From positions 124,001-188,000 of the forward strand of contig NZ_QJUA01000003.1 of the NCBI RefSeq assembly GCF_003254575.1: a stretch of DNA of 64,000 nucleotides, given 5' to 3'. The notes under the pieces were generated by a model. That model worked only from the letters and a program-made list of their open reading frames with translations. It made no database searches and was not told the origin of the DNA. Source of the DNA: Mycobacterium kyogaense. Its GTDB lineage: Bacteria; Actinomycetota; Actinomycetes; Mycobacteriales; Mycobacteriaceae. A program made the position numbers and the translations under genes. Shown piece after piece: positions 27,287 to 36,683 of this stretch (position 1 is the stretch's first letter; every line of letters begins with the position of its first letter).

Positions 27287-29451
27287 GACTGTCCTCCTCG
27301 GTCGGGTTCCAACAGGTCTTCGCAGACGATCGGTAAGGTGCGCAGCCGTTTTCCGATCGCATGGTGAATGGCGTTGGCGATGGCCGCGGGTACCCCGCAG
27401 ACGCCGATCTCCCCGATTCCGCGGACACCGATCGGATCGAGTTCGTGGTCTGGATGCTCGAGGAAGGAGATGTCGAAATCCGGCCGATCTGCGTGAGTCG
27501 GTACGTAGTACTCGCCGAGCGGCGCGCCGGTCGTCGGGTCGTGGGGTACCTGTTCGAGCAGCGCCATGCCGACGCCGAAGGTGATGCCGCCCATGACCTG
27601 GTTGGCCGCCAGCTTCGGGTTGAGCACTCGACCGCAGTCCATCACCGCCACCCAGCGGGTCACCGTGGCGCGGCCCAGCATCTCGTCGACCTCGACCTCG
27701 CAGAAGTGCGCGCCGAAGGACTGCGAGACCGCGCCGGCCTCCGGTGCGCCGCCGCTCGTCACCGTGAAGGTGAGTTCCGCTGCCAGCTCGGGGTCGGCGC
27801 CGTCCGTCGGGAATGTCCGTGTGCCCAGTCTGCGTGTCCATTCCCGGGCTGCTGCGTACACCGCGGACCCGACCGTTGCAGTGGTCTGCGACGCCCCGCT
27901 GTAGGGGGCGTCGGGAAAGTACGAGTCGCCGGAGTGGAAGCTCACGCGATCCAGCGGCAGGCCGGTCGTGTCGGCGGCCACCTGCGTCATGACGGTGCGC
28001 ACACCGGTGCCCACCTCGTGGGTGGCGGCGCTGAACCGCACGTGTCCGTCGGGCAGCGTCTCCACACTGCAGCTCGCCGGCATGCGCCGACCCGGATAAG
28101 TGGCCGTCGCCATCCCCCAGCCGACCTGAACCCCGTTGCGCACCAACGATCGTGGCGCCGACGGGCGGTCGTCCCACCCGAAGCGGCGCGCCCCGGTCTG
28201 ATAACACAGTGTCAGATCGGCCGCCGACCACGGCCTCCCGTTGGTCTGGTCGCGGTCGGTCACATGTGCCATCCGCAGCTGCAGCGGATCCTGGCCGGTC
28301 GCCGCGGCCAGCTCGTCCATCGCGACCTCGAGCGCGAACAGACCGGGCGCCTCGCCCGGCCCCCGCATGAAACAGGGAGTGGGTGCGTTGATGCGAGCCA
28401 CCGTGTGCGACACGATCATCCGAGGCGAACGGTAGAGGAACCGGGTCGACAAACCGGCGGGTTCACAGAAGTGCGCGACGGTCGAGGTTTCGGTCAGGGT
28501 GTGGTGTTCGGTGCTGACGATCGCGGCGGCCTCATCGGCCACGAGCCGGATCGTCTGCTCGGCGCGGGGCCGGTGACCGGTCGAGGTGTACATCTGGTCA
28601 CGGGTCAGCACGAGCTTGACCGGTCGGCCGACCTCGCGCGCGGCGACCGCGCACAACACTACGTGCATCCACAGAAAGCTCTTGCTGCCGAACGCGCCGC
28701 CGACCAGCGGCGAGAGAATCCGAATCCGATCCTCGACGATCCCCAGATACGCTGCGAGAGCCCGCCGTTCGCCGGTGATCCACCGGGTGCAGTCGTGGAT
28801 GACGAGATCGTCACCCTCCCAGCGGGCGATCGTCGCCGACAGCTCGATCGGATAGTGCGTGTTGATCGGCGTCCGATAGGTGGACTCGATTCGGACGCCG
28901 GCGGGCTCGGTGGCCGGCCCCCGATGATCCTGCAACTTCTCCTCGGTGAGCTTGACGAAGTGATCGGGGCGGTAGGCGCCGTGGCGGACCGATCCGGCGT
29001 CGGGAACAGCCGGCTCGGCCAGAACCTGCCCCGCGCTCAGCTGGGCGGGTGACGCCTCGTAGTCGAAGCTCATCAGCGATGCGGCGTAGGTGGCGTTCTC
29101 CGGCGAGTCGGCCACCACCATCGCCACATGCTGACCCACGTGCTGAACCGTCAGATCCGACAGTGGGGGCCGCCGCTCCAGCGGCAGATCCCACGTCATG
29201 TCTTCTGGGAGTGTGTGCAGCACTGGACAATTGAGAGGGGTCAACACGAAGATCGACCCCGGCGCGCTCGCGGCTCGGGCGGCCGCGGCGGCCATCGAGT
29301 CGGTGGTGATGCGACCGTGCGGGATCTGGGCCTGCACCAGCACCGCGAACGCGGGGTCCTCGATCGGCGTGTCGGCGGTGTAACGCGCCGCGCCGGTCAC
29401 CTTGTCCACTCCCTCGACCCGTGAGATGGGCCGACCGATCGAACGCGCCAT
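27283..29451 (-). CDS. molybdopterin-binding large subunit of aldehyde/xanthine-type dehydrogenase (PaoC/YagR-like)
   Basis: 722 residues from ATG 29451 (IGRPISRVEGVDKVTGAARY opening, the usual Ald_Xan_dh_C N-terminus). A longer frame upstream lacks support. Mo-cofactor segments include GGAFGSKSFLWMHVVLCAVA and FMRGPGEAPGLFALEVAMDE, and the catalytic Glu lies in the C-terminal GIGEIGVCGVPAAIANAIHH. Size and Glu motif fit the YagR/PaoC branch, which oxidises aromatic and other aldehydes. A purine substrate is possible but less likely. No PaoD/XdhC-type maturation chaperone gene is in the operon. Confidence 0.93.
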   Translation of the reverse strand: MARSIGRPISRVEGVDKVTGAARYTADTPIEDPAFAVLVQAQIPHGRITTDSMAAAAARAASAPGSIFVLTPLNCPVLHTLPEDMTWDLPLERRPPLSDLTVQHVGQHVAMVVADSPENATYAASLMSFDYEASPAQLSAGQVLAEPAVPDAGSVRHGAYRPDHFVKLTEEKLQDHRGPATEPAGVRIESTYRTPINTHYPIELSATIARWEGDDLVIHDCTRWITGERRALAAYLGIVEDRIRILSPLVGGAFGSKSFLWMHVVLCAVAAREVGRPVKLVLTRDQMYTSTGHRPRAEQTIRLVADEAAAIVSTEHHTLTETSTVAHFCEPAGLSTRFLYRSPRMIVSHTVARINAPTPCFMRGPGEAPGLFALEVAMDELAAATGQDPLQLRMAHVTDRDQTNGRPWSAADLTLCYQTGARRFGWDDRPSAPRSLVRNGVQVGWGMATATYPGRRMPASCSVETLPDGHVRFSAATHEVGTGVRTVMTQVAADTTGLPLDRVSFHSGDSYFPDAPYSGASQTTATVGSAVYAAAREWTRRLGTRTFPTDGADPELAAELTFTVTSGGAPEAGAVSQSFGAHFCEVEVDEMLGRATVTRWVAVMDCGRVLNPKLAANQVMGGITFGVGMALLEQVPHDPTTGAPLGEYYVPTHADRPDFDISFLEHPDHELDPIGVRGIGEIGVCGVPAAIANAIHHAIGKRLRTLPIVCEDLLEPDRGGQS

Positions 29452-29574
29452 GGCGACCAGTCTCGCGCATCTGCACCGAGGTCGCGTCGGTGCTGGCCCG
29501 ACAACACGGCTACCGGCTAGCACCCAGACCGCACCTGGCCCGCAAGCCCCTCGTCGATGTCAGAATGACAGACC

Positions 29575-30228
29575 ATGGGCGCTCTTCGGGTCGTGGTCGC
29601 CGACGACGACGTGCTGTTGCGGGAAGGCCTGGCGAGTCTGCTGCAGCGCTCGGGCATCGACGTCGTCGGTCAGGCCGGCGACGCTTCGGCACTGCTGGAT
29701 CTGGTCCGCACCGAGAAACCCGACCTCGCTCTCGTCGACATCCGAATGCCACCCACCCACACGACGGAGGGCCTCGACGCGGCCCGGGTGATTCGCGACG
29801 AGGCGCCCGACATCGGCATCGTCGTTCTCTCCGCCCATGTCGATGTCGAGCACGCGATGGAGCTGCTCGCCGGCGGGCACGGAATCGGGTACCTGCTCAA
29901 GACGCGTGTCACCGACGTCGACGACTTCATCGACACGGTGCACCGCGTCGCCCACGGCGCATCGGTGGTCGATCCGGCGCTGGTGGCCGAACTGGTCGGC
30001 GCACGCAAACGCAACGATCCGCTGGCCGCGTTGAGCGCCCGCGAACGCGAGGTCCTCACACTGATGGCCGAGGGGCTGTCCAACGGCGGCATCGGCCGTC
30101 GCCTGTGGGTGACCGAGGGCACCGTGGAAAAGCACGTCCGGAGCATTCTGACCAAGCTCGATCTGCCCGAGACCGGTGACGACCACCGTCGCGTCCGAGC
30201 AGTGATCCTCTATCTCGAGTCGCGCTGA
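29575..30228 (+). CDS. NarL/LuxR-family response regulator
   Basis: 217 residues. The receiver domain has VVVADDDVLLREG (acidic pocket), the phosphoacceptor Asp in ALVDIRMPP, Ser in VLSAH and Lys in YLLKTR. The C-terminal LuxR HTH is LSAREREVLTLMAEGLSNGG, then RRLWVTEGTVEKHVRSILTK. It likely pairs with the histidine kinase encoded downstream on the same strand, with a receiver-only gene between them on the other strand. It is divergent from the Mo-dehydrogenase operon across 123 bp, so that operon is a candidate target. Confidence 0.93.
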   Translation: MGALRVVVADDDVLLREGLASLLQRSGIDVVGQAGDASALLDLVRTEKPDLALVDIRMPPTHTTEGLDAARVIRDEAPDIGIVVLSAHVDVEHAMELLAGGHGIGYLLKTRVTDVDDFIDTVHRVAHGASVVDPALVAELVGARKRNDPLAALSAREREVLTLMAEGLSNGGIGRRLWVTEGTVEKHVRSILTKLDLPETGDDHRRVRAVILYLESR

Positions 30229-30590
30229 GCCGATTCCCGGGACGTTCGCCCCAGCAGGGCCAGCAGCGCCGCCGGAGACAGGCCCAGCTTCGGCACGAAG
30301 CCGAGCGCTCGGCTGGCGTCGATCAGATCGGCGAAATCCTGCTCATCGTGGGTCGAGGTCAAGATGACCGCGACATCGGCGAGGCGCTCCGCGACGTCGA
30401 ATCCGTTGTCAGCGCCCAGATCCACGTCGACAAGAGCGACGTCCGGGTGCAGCTGCTGCGCGCACTGCACCGCCTCGGCAGCATCGGAGGCAACGCCGAC
30501 CACGGTGAAACCACCGCGTTCGAGCACCACCCGGGCGGCGGCGCGGAAGTCGGCGCTGTCGTCGACGATCAAGCAGCGCGGACCAGTCAT
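30210..30590 (-). CDS. receiver-only (stand-alone) response regulator
   Basis: 126 residues comprising only a receiver domain: CLIVDDSADFRAAARVVLER, phosphoacceptor Asp in ALVDVDLGADNG, Thr/Ser in VILTSTHDE and Lys in FVPKLGLSP. No output domain follows. It is divergent from the kinase gene across 72 bp and overlaps the end of the LuxR gene by 19 bp (convergent). It may act as a phosphate sink or competitor for the same kinase, or signal by protein contact. An Arg/Ser tail replaces the DNA-binding domain. Confidence 0.88.
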   Translation of the reverse strand: MTGPRCLIVDDSADFRAAARVVLERGGFTVVGVASDAAEAVQCAQQLHPDVALVDVDLGADNGFDVAERLADVAVILTSTHDEQDFADLIDASRALGFVPKLGLSPAALLALLGRTSRESAQRDSR

Positions 30591-30623
30591 CCTTCGAGTG
30601 TGCCTACGCGATCACCTGTTGGC

Positions 30624-30641
30624 ATTCCGGTTAACGGGAAT
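30624..30641. promoter_or_regulatory. 18-bp near-perfect palindrome between receiver-only gene and kinase gene
   Basis: ATTCCGGTTAACGGGAAT, centred on GTTAAC, with 16 of 18 positions symmetric. It lies in the 72-bp divergent region, about 22 bp before the kinase GTG. Size and symmetry fit a NarL/LuxR-type dimer site, so autoregulation by the neighbouring response regulator is plausible. Confidence 0.55.
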
Positions 30642-30662
30642 CTTGGCCATTACCATCGGCCG

Positions 30663-32177
30663 GTGACCTGGAGTTCGCTTCCGACGAGGCTGCTCACCGT
30701 GATCGTGCGGCCCAACGCCCGTCCCCTCCGTGTGGGCATCGTGGTGGCCTGCGCATTCCTCGTCGCCGAGGTGCTCGCGGTGTTCGCGCTGAAACGGGTC
30801 GCACCCGAGAACGCCTTCGGCGCGCTGCTGCTGCTGGGAGTGCTGGTCGTGTCCGCCGGGTGGGGTTTCGGCCTCGCGGTCGCGACATCCTTGGCCAGTG
30901 CGGCGGTGTATGCGTATCTGCACCTCGAGGGCCGCGACAGCCTCGCCCCTGCGCTGGCGATCTTCCTGACGCTGGCGCTGCTGACCAACGCTCTGGTGGG
31001 GCACGCGCGGGTGCGAGCCGCCGAGGCCGAGCAACGCCGACGGCAGGCCGACACGCTGGCCTCGCAGCAAGCCGCGCTGCGTCGCGTCGCCACCCTGGTC
31101 GCGCGCGGCGCGGACCTCGGCGAGATCTTCCCCGTCGCAGTCAACGAACTGGCCGGGAGCCTGGGCGTTGATCAGGTCACTCTGCTGCACTTCCAGTCCG
31201 ACGACACCTGCGTCGTCCTCGCCGCCTGCGACAGACCCGCCAAGCCCAGCCTGACGCCAGGTGAGCGGCTGCCCTTGGCCGGCGACAGCGTCAGCACCAG
31301 GATTCGCCGGGACGGCGCACCGGCTCGGATCGACGACTACGACGAGGCGACGGGTCCGATCGCACACCGGTTGCGCGCGTTGGGAGTTCGATCGGCCACG
31401 GGTGTCCCGCTATTGATCGGGGGCGAGGTGCGCGGTGCGCTCCTGGTGGGCTGTCTCGATTCCGAGGCCATCGCCGAGGACCTCGACGCCCACATCGGAG
31501 ATTTCGCCGACCTGATCAGTACGGCCATCGCCAACGCCGAAACCCGTGCCGAACTGACCGCGTCACGAGCACGACTCGTCGCTGCTGCCGACGAGGCCCG
31601 GCGGGGCTTCGAACGCGACCTGCATGACGGGGCCCAGCAGCGGATCGTCTCGTTGAGCCTGCAGCTGCGCGCCGCGGAGGCGGCCGCCGGCACCGAGGAG
31701 TTGCGGGAGCAGTTGTCCACGGCGGTGGCGGGCCTGACGGATCTCTACTCGGATCTGCAGGAGCTCTCGCGCGGTATGCATCCCGCCGTGCTGTCCAAAG
31801 GGGGCCTGCCTGCCGCCCTCAAGGCACTGGCGCGCCGCTCGACGGTGCCGGTCGAGCTGACGGTCGAGGTGGCTCGACGGCTCCCCGAATCAGTCGAGGT
31901 GGCCGCCTATTACTGCGCGGCAGAAGCGCTGACCAACGCCGCCAAGCACGCCAGGGCCGAGGTCGCCACGATCGAAGCGACGCTCGATGGCGAGACGCTG
32001 CACCTGTCCGTCAGTGACGACGGCGTCGGCGGCGCCACCGCGGGCACCGGGTCCGGACTGATGGGTCTTCGAGACCGGGTCGAGGCCCTCTCCGGCTCAC
32101 TGACCGTGGCGAGTGAGCCAGGCGCGGGCACCCGCATCACGGCGACCATTCCGGTCGGCGAGCGCGCGGAACAGTAG
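30663..32177 (+). CDS. membrane-bound sensor histidine kinase (HisKA_3 type) with GAF domain
   Basis: 504 residues from GTG 30663; the frame runs further up but through the divergent gene. The N-terminal 120 residues contain about four hydrophobic segments resembling the KdpD-like DUF4118 domain (GIVVACAFLVAEVLAVFALK; FGLAVATSLASAAVYAYL). A GAF domain follows (about residues 150-290). The HisKA_3 phosphoacceptor is FERDLHDGAQQRIVSLSLQL, and the ATPase domain has EALTNAAKHARAEVATIE and DDGVGGATAGTGSGLMGLRD. It would phosphorylate the LuxR regulator and perhaps the receiver-only protein. No large extracytoplasmic sensor domain is present, so the signal is membrane-borne or cytoplasmic. Confidence 0.92.
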   Translation: MTWSSLPTRLLTVIVRPNARPLRVGIVVACAFLVAEVLAVFALKRVAPENAFGALLLLGVLVVSAGWGFGLAVATSLASAAVYAYLHLEGRDSLAPALAIFLTLALLTNALVGHARVRAAEAEQRRRQADTLASQQAALRRVATLVARGADLGEIFPVAVNELAGSLGVDQVTLLHFQSDDTCVVLAACDRPAKPSLTPGERLPLAGDSVSTRIRRDGAPARIDDYDEATGPIAHRLRALGVRSATGVPLLIGGEVRGALLVGCLDSEAIAEDLDAHIGDFADLISTAIANAETRAELTASRARLVAAADEARRGFERDLHDGAQQRIVSLSLQLRAAEAAAGTEELREQLSTAVAGLTDLYSDLQELSRGMHPAVLSKGGLPAALKALARRSTVPVELTVEVARRLPESVEVAAYYCAAEALTNAAKHARAEVATIEATLDGETLHLSVSDDGVGGATAGTGSGLMGLRDRVEALSGSLTVASEPGAGTRITATIPVGERAEQ

Positions 32178-32185
32178 CCGAGCTA

Positions 32186-33220
<1,035 letters not shown>

Positions 33221-33268
33221 CTACAACTTCTTGGGTGCGGAAACGGGTTCCGACGCAACATGTTGTGG
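33221..33268. promoter_or_regulatory. paired NrdR-box-like sequences upstream of nrdF2
   Basis: CTACAACTTCTTGGGT (33221-33236) and ACGCAACATGTTGTGG (33253-33268, containing the perfect palindrome CAACATGTTG) are separated by 16 bp, the same spacing as the boxes upstream of nrdH. They resemble the NrdR consensus ACACWATATATWGTGT at about 10 and 12 of 16 positions. The first is degenerate. Confidence 0.55.
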
Positions 33269-33284
33269 TGCGTGTCGCGAGCGG

Positions 33285-34022
33285 TCAGGCCACCTGTTCG
33301 CGCCGGGTGACGCCCTCGTGCAGCGGCAGATCCGGGTCGATCCGAATCCCCAGCACCTCGCAGGTGCCGTTGATCGAGCCGAGCATGATCGTGGTCAGGT
33401 AGTCGACGAACCTCTCGGCCGGCAGCCGCCGCGGCGTGTCCTGCGCAGTACCCAGCCACCAGTCGGTCGCCGAGGCCGCGGCCCCGAACGTGGCGAACGC
33501 GGCCAGCTCGAACGCTGCGCCGTCGAGCTCCATGTCCTGCAGCTCGTGGCTGAACATGTCGGCCATCGCCAGCGTGATGTCGCGGCCCTCGTTCACCGCA
33601 CGGATCGTCGACTCGCTCTCGGCGAACCGGCCATGCATCAGGAACCGGATCACGTTCGGATGGTCGTCGACGAGCCGGACGTACTGTTCCACCGCCCGGC
33701 GGATGATCGTGTGTGCCGGATCGGTCGAGACGTCGATCGACGGGAAGATGGCCGACCACAACATGTCCCGCATGCGTTGACCGATGGCCTGGAACAAGTC
33801 GGACTTGTCGGTGAAGTGCCGGTAGATCTTCGGCTTGGCCGTGCCGGCCTCTTCGGCGATCTCCCGCAGCGACACCTCGGGGCCCTGTCGGTCGATCGCC
33901 CGGAAAGCGGCGTCGACGATCTCGGACCGCACCTTCTTGCGATGTTCGCGCCAGCGTTCACTGCGGGCGTCCACCTTGACGCCCGGCTCATCGGCTGCGC
34001 GCCCTCTCGGCCCTCGTCGCAC
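33285..34022 (-). CDS. TetR-family transcriptional regulator (Rv3050c position)
   Basis: 245 residues from GTG 34022; the start is not certain, since the first 20 residues are Arg/Gly-rich. The HTH reads EIVDAAFRAIDRQGPEVSLR, then EIAEEAGTAKPKIYRHFTDK. The C-terminal domain contains AFATFGAAASATDWWLG. It lies 124 bp upstream of nrdF2 on the same strand and is divergent from a flavoprotein gene across about 150 bp. Target and ligand are unknown. Confidence 0.9.
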   Translation of the reverse strand: MRRGPRGRAADEPGVKVDARSERWREHRKKVRSEIVDAAFRAIDRQGPEVSLREIAEEAGTAKPKIYRHFTDKSDLFQAIGQRMRDMLWSAIFPSIDVSTDPAHTIIRRAVEQYVRLVDDHPNVIRFLMHGRFAESESTIRAVNEGRDITLAMADMFSHELQDMELDGAAFELAAFATFGAAASATDWWLGTAQDTPRRLPAERFVDYLTTIMLGSINGTCEVLGIRIDPDLPLHEGVTRREQVA

Positions 34023-34173
34023 GCGGTCACTCTACCCGGTGGGCACCCGGCTGACCTGCCCTGACCGCGCGCGGCGGCGCAGGCGTCACCAACACATCAT
34101 CGCGGCCGCGCCGCGCGGCGGGCCGCAGAATCGGTACTATCTCGGGCGACAGCCGCGCAACGAGACGAGAGAT

Positions 34174-35355
34174 ATGACGCAGCGATACGACCTGGTCATC
34201 GCAGGCGGGGGCCCTTCGGGATCGGCAGCCGCATGGCAGGCCGCCCAGACCGGAGCGAAAGTGGTGGTGCTCGACAAGGCACAGTTCCCGCGGGCCAAGC
34301 CCTGTGGTGACGGCCTGACCGCGCGCGCGGTGAGCTACCTGCAGAAGATGGGGCTGGCTGACGAGGTGGCCACCTATCACCGCGTCAACCGGGTGACGGT
34401 GTTCAGCCCCAGCCGCTGGGAGCTGTCGTTCCCGACACGTCCGGGCATGCCCAATCACGGGCACACCGTCAGCCGCGAGCACCTCGACACGACGCTGCTC
34501 AAGCACGCCGAATCCGCGGGTGCCGAGGTGCGGCAGGGCGCCGAGGTTGCCGGCCCCGAGCTCGACGCCAACGGCCGCGTCATAGGCGTGGTCCTCAAGG
34601 GCGGCGAGAAGGTCTACGGCGACGCGGTGATCGCCGCGGACGGCGCCTACTCCCCCATCAAGCGGGCTCTGAAGATCGATTCCGAGTACAACGGCTACTC
34701 GGCCATCGCGATCCGCTCGGAGATGCCGGCCAACCGCGCCGACTCCGACAGCCTCGACATCTATCTGAAGCTGCAGTTCCAGGGCGACCAGCTGCCCGGC
34801 TACGGCTGGGTCTTCCCGATGGGCGACGGCATCTTCAACATCGGCCTGGGCTACGTCAACAGCTACAAGAACTGGCAGTCGATCAACGCGACCCAGTTCC
34901 TGGGCGACTTCCTGCGCACGCTGCCCCGCGAATGGGACCTGCCGCCCATCGAGGAGCTGAAGAAGAACAAGAGCGTGCGCGCCTGGCGGCTGCCCATGGG
35001 GTTCACGGCGTGGCCGGCGTGGCGCCCGGGCGTGTTGTTCACCGGCGATTCACTGGGTGCGGGCAAGCCGGCATCGGGTGCAGGGATCTCGAAGGCGCTG
35101 GAATCCGGACTGGCTGCGGGCGAGTGCGCAATCGCCGCGCTCACCAACGGCGGGCCCGACGACTTCACCAACTACGGCCAGCGCATGGAGGCCGCGTGGG
35201 GCCGGGAGTACAAGCGAGGCAGGTACTTCCACAAGCTCGCGGGCATCCCCGCGGTCGCCAACACCGGCATCAAGCTGATCGACAACGCCCACTTCCGCGA
35301 CCGGATGCTCAAGTCGCTGTACAAGAAGGCACAGGGGCCTCAGCACAGCTACTAG
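34174..35355 (+). CDS. geranylgeranyl reductase-family FAD-dependent oxidoreductase
   Basis: 393 residues from ATG 34174. The FAD-binding dinucleotide fold is DLVIAGGGPSGSAAAWQAAQ at the N-terminus. The family's PCGDG motif is in FPRAKPCGDGLTARAV (about residues 40-55), and the second FAD motif is GVLFTGDSLGAGKPASGAGI. Relatives saturate isoprenoid chains of menaquinone, archaeal lipids or chlorophyll; mycobacterial MenJ belongs here. Whether this is MenJ itself or a paralogue cannot be decided by eye. The gene is followed by a strong hairpin. Confidence 0.88.
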   Translation: MTQRYDLVIAGGGPSGSAAAWQAAQTGAKVVVLDKAQFPRAKPCGDGLTARAVSYLQKMGLADEVATYHRVNRVTVFSPSRWELSFPTRPGMPNHGHTVSREHLDTTLLKHAESAGAEVRQGAEVAGPELDANGRVIGVVLKGGEKVYGDAVIAADGAYSPIKRALKIDSEYNGYSAIAIRSEMPANRADSDSLDIYLKLQFQGDQLPGYGWVFPMGDGIFNIGLGYVNSYKNWQSINATQFLGDFLRTLPREWDLPPIEELKKNKSVRAWRLPMGFTAWPAWRPGVLFTGDSLGAGKPASGAGISKALESGLAAGECAIAALTNGGPDDFTNYGQRMEAAWGREYKRGRYFHKLAGIPAVANTGIKLIDNAHFRDRMLKSLYKKAQGPQHSY

Positions 35356-35382
35356 AAGCCACCCCGCCGCAACGTCGGCGCC

Positions 35383-35418
35383 CCGCCGGGTGTTGGAGTG
35401 AGAGTCCACACCCGGCGG
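35383..35418 (+). terminator. strong hairpin downstream of the reductase gene
   Basis: CCGCCGGGTGT (35383-35393) and ACACCCGGCGG (35408-35418): a perfect 11-bp stem with a 14-base loop, 27 bp after the stop. No U tract follows, as is common in mycobacteria. Confidence 0.7.
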
Positions 35419-35451
35419 TATGGTGTCGGGGGTCGGCGCTACGGTCGCCCC

Positions 35452-35868
35452 ATGGAGCAACGCATCAGCCTGATCACGCTCGGTGTCGACGATCTCGCGC
35501 GTGCCCGCCACTTCTACGAGGACGGTTTGGGCTGGCGGCCCCATGACGCTCCCGAAGGCGTGGTGTTCTATCAGCTGCCGGGTATCGCGGTGGCGTTGTT
35601 CGGCCGCGCCGATCTCGCCGAAGACGCTCACCATCCCGTCGACGGCCGGTTCAGCGGCATCACGATCGCGGTCAACCAGCGCTCGGAAGCCGAGGTCGAT
35701 GCCGTCCTCGAGCAGGCCGTCGCCGCAGGTGCCACGCTGCTCAAGCCCGCCGAGCGGGTGTTCTGGGGCGGCTATTCGGGCTACTTCGCCGACCCGGACG
35801 GTCACGTGTGGGAGGTGGCGCTGAACCCGGCGTGGACGATCAACGAGGACGGCACGCTGACGATGTGA
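35452..35868 (+). CDS. VOC-superfamily (glyoxalase/bleomycin resistance-like) protein
   Basis: 138 residues from ATG 35452. It has the two beta-alpha-beta-beta-beta halves of VOC proteins: RISLITLGVDDLARARHFYE with GLGWRP, then VFWGGYSGYFADPDGHVWEV containing the typical acidic metal ligand before ALNP. One protein of this size dimerises. No substrate can be named; YD/YycE-type relatives are mostly uncharacterised. Confidence 0.87.
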   Translation: MEQRISLITLGVDDLARARHFYEDGLGWRPHDAPEGVVFYQLPGIAVALFGRADLAEDAHHPVDGRFSGITIAVNQRSEAEVDAVLEQAVAAGATLLKPAERVFWGGYSGYFADPDGHVWEVALNPAWTINEDGTLTM

Positions 35869-35874
35869 GCGTCT

Positions 35875-35926
35875 GGTGTGCGCTCAGATCGATGATCGAC
35901 GGTCACGCACGATCTGTGTGCACACC
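35875..35926. terminator. bidirectional nested hairpin between convergent genes
   Basis: GGTGTGC (35875-35881) pairs with GCACACC (35920-35926), and CAGATCG (35885-35891) pairs with CGATCTG (35910-35916). The two 7-bp arms are symmetric about one centre and fill the gap between the convergent VOC and LysR-like genes. Confidence 0.65.
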
Positions 35927-35931
35927 CCGGT

Positions 35932-36654
35932 CTACCTTGCGCGCTTGCCGGGCTTGCCTGGCTGGCGGGCGACCTTGCCGGCCGCGGCTCGGGCGGCCTG
36001 CTTGGCGATGGTCTTCTCCCGCGCGGTGCGCTTGGGCGCCGGTTCCGTCTGACCGCGAGACGAGCCCGGTTTGCGGCCGCGGACGACGCCGATGAAATCG
36101 TCGACCAGTGCCGGTTGCGGCCCCTCCGGCACGGCCAGCGCGACGGCGCACGTGGGCGCATCGACGATGGGCCGGTAGGTGACGTCTTTTCGGTGGTGCA
36201 GCCGCGCCAGGGACTGCGGGGTGATGAGCACACCCACCCCGGCAGCGACGAGTTCGATTGCCGCTGAAACGGTTTCGGGGCGATATTCGGCCGGGACGCC
36301 GGGCGCGTCGGGCCAGTCGACGACGTCGTCGAGGGGTACGAGCCGTGGTTCGCCGGTGAGGTCGGCGGAGGTGATCTCGTCCGCTGCGCTCAGCAGGTGA
36401 TCCGCCGGGACGACGGCCACGGTGGTCTCGGCGTAGAGCGGAATGACCGCGAGGCCGGAGGTGTCGGTGGGCAGGCGCAGGACCGCGATGTCGACGGTGC
36501 CGGCGCGTACGGCCTCGGCGGCGTCGGCCGCGGAAATCGTGGTGAGCTCCAGCCGAACCTGCGGGTGACGCTGCGTCCAGTGCCGGGCCCACTTCGCGGG
36601 CGTGCCGCCAGGGACGTAGCCGACGGTGATCGACGGCTGCGACGGCGAGACCAT
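35932..36654 (-). CDS. LysR substrate-binding domain protein without DNA-binding HTH
   Basis: 240 residues from ATG 36654 (GTG 36660 also possible). It begins directly with the effector domain (SITVGYVPGGTPAKWARHWT), with the two alpha/beta lobes of LysR co-inducer domains (AVRAGTVDIAVLRLPTD; AAIELVAAGVGVLITPQSLA). The N-terminal winged HTH of LysR proteins is missing. About 45 C-terminal residues are strongly basic (KPGSSRGQ... to ...PGKPGKRAR). It is divergent from a DUF5997 gene with only 29 bp between starts. This pairing appears to recur in actinobacteria (recalled, not searched). It is probably not a pseudogene, because the frame is intact and no HTH remnant lies upstream. Confidence 0.85.
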   Translation of the reverse strand: MVSPSQPSITVGYVPGGTPAKWARHWTQRHPQVRLELTTISAADAAEAVRAGTVDIAVLRLPTDTSGLAVIPLYAETTVAVVPADHLLSAADEITSADLTGEPRLVPLDDVVDWPDAPGVPAEYRPETVSAAIELVAAGVGVLITPQSLARLHHRKDVTYRPIVDAPTCAVALAVPEGPQPALVDDFIGVVRGRKPGSSRGQTEPAPKRTAREKTIAKQAARAAAGKVARQPGKPGKRAR

Positions 36655-36683
36655 CGCCACAGGCTACCGATACTCTGAGCGGC

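Noticed and set aside
35932..36654. LysR-like gene as a 5'-truncated pseudogene
   Set aside because: The reading frame is intact, starts at a natural domain boundary, has its own start codon and shares a compact divergent promoter with DUF5997; no HTH remnant is upstream.
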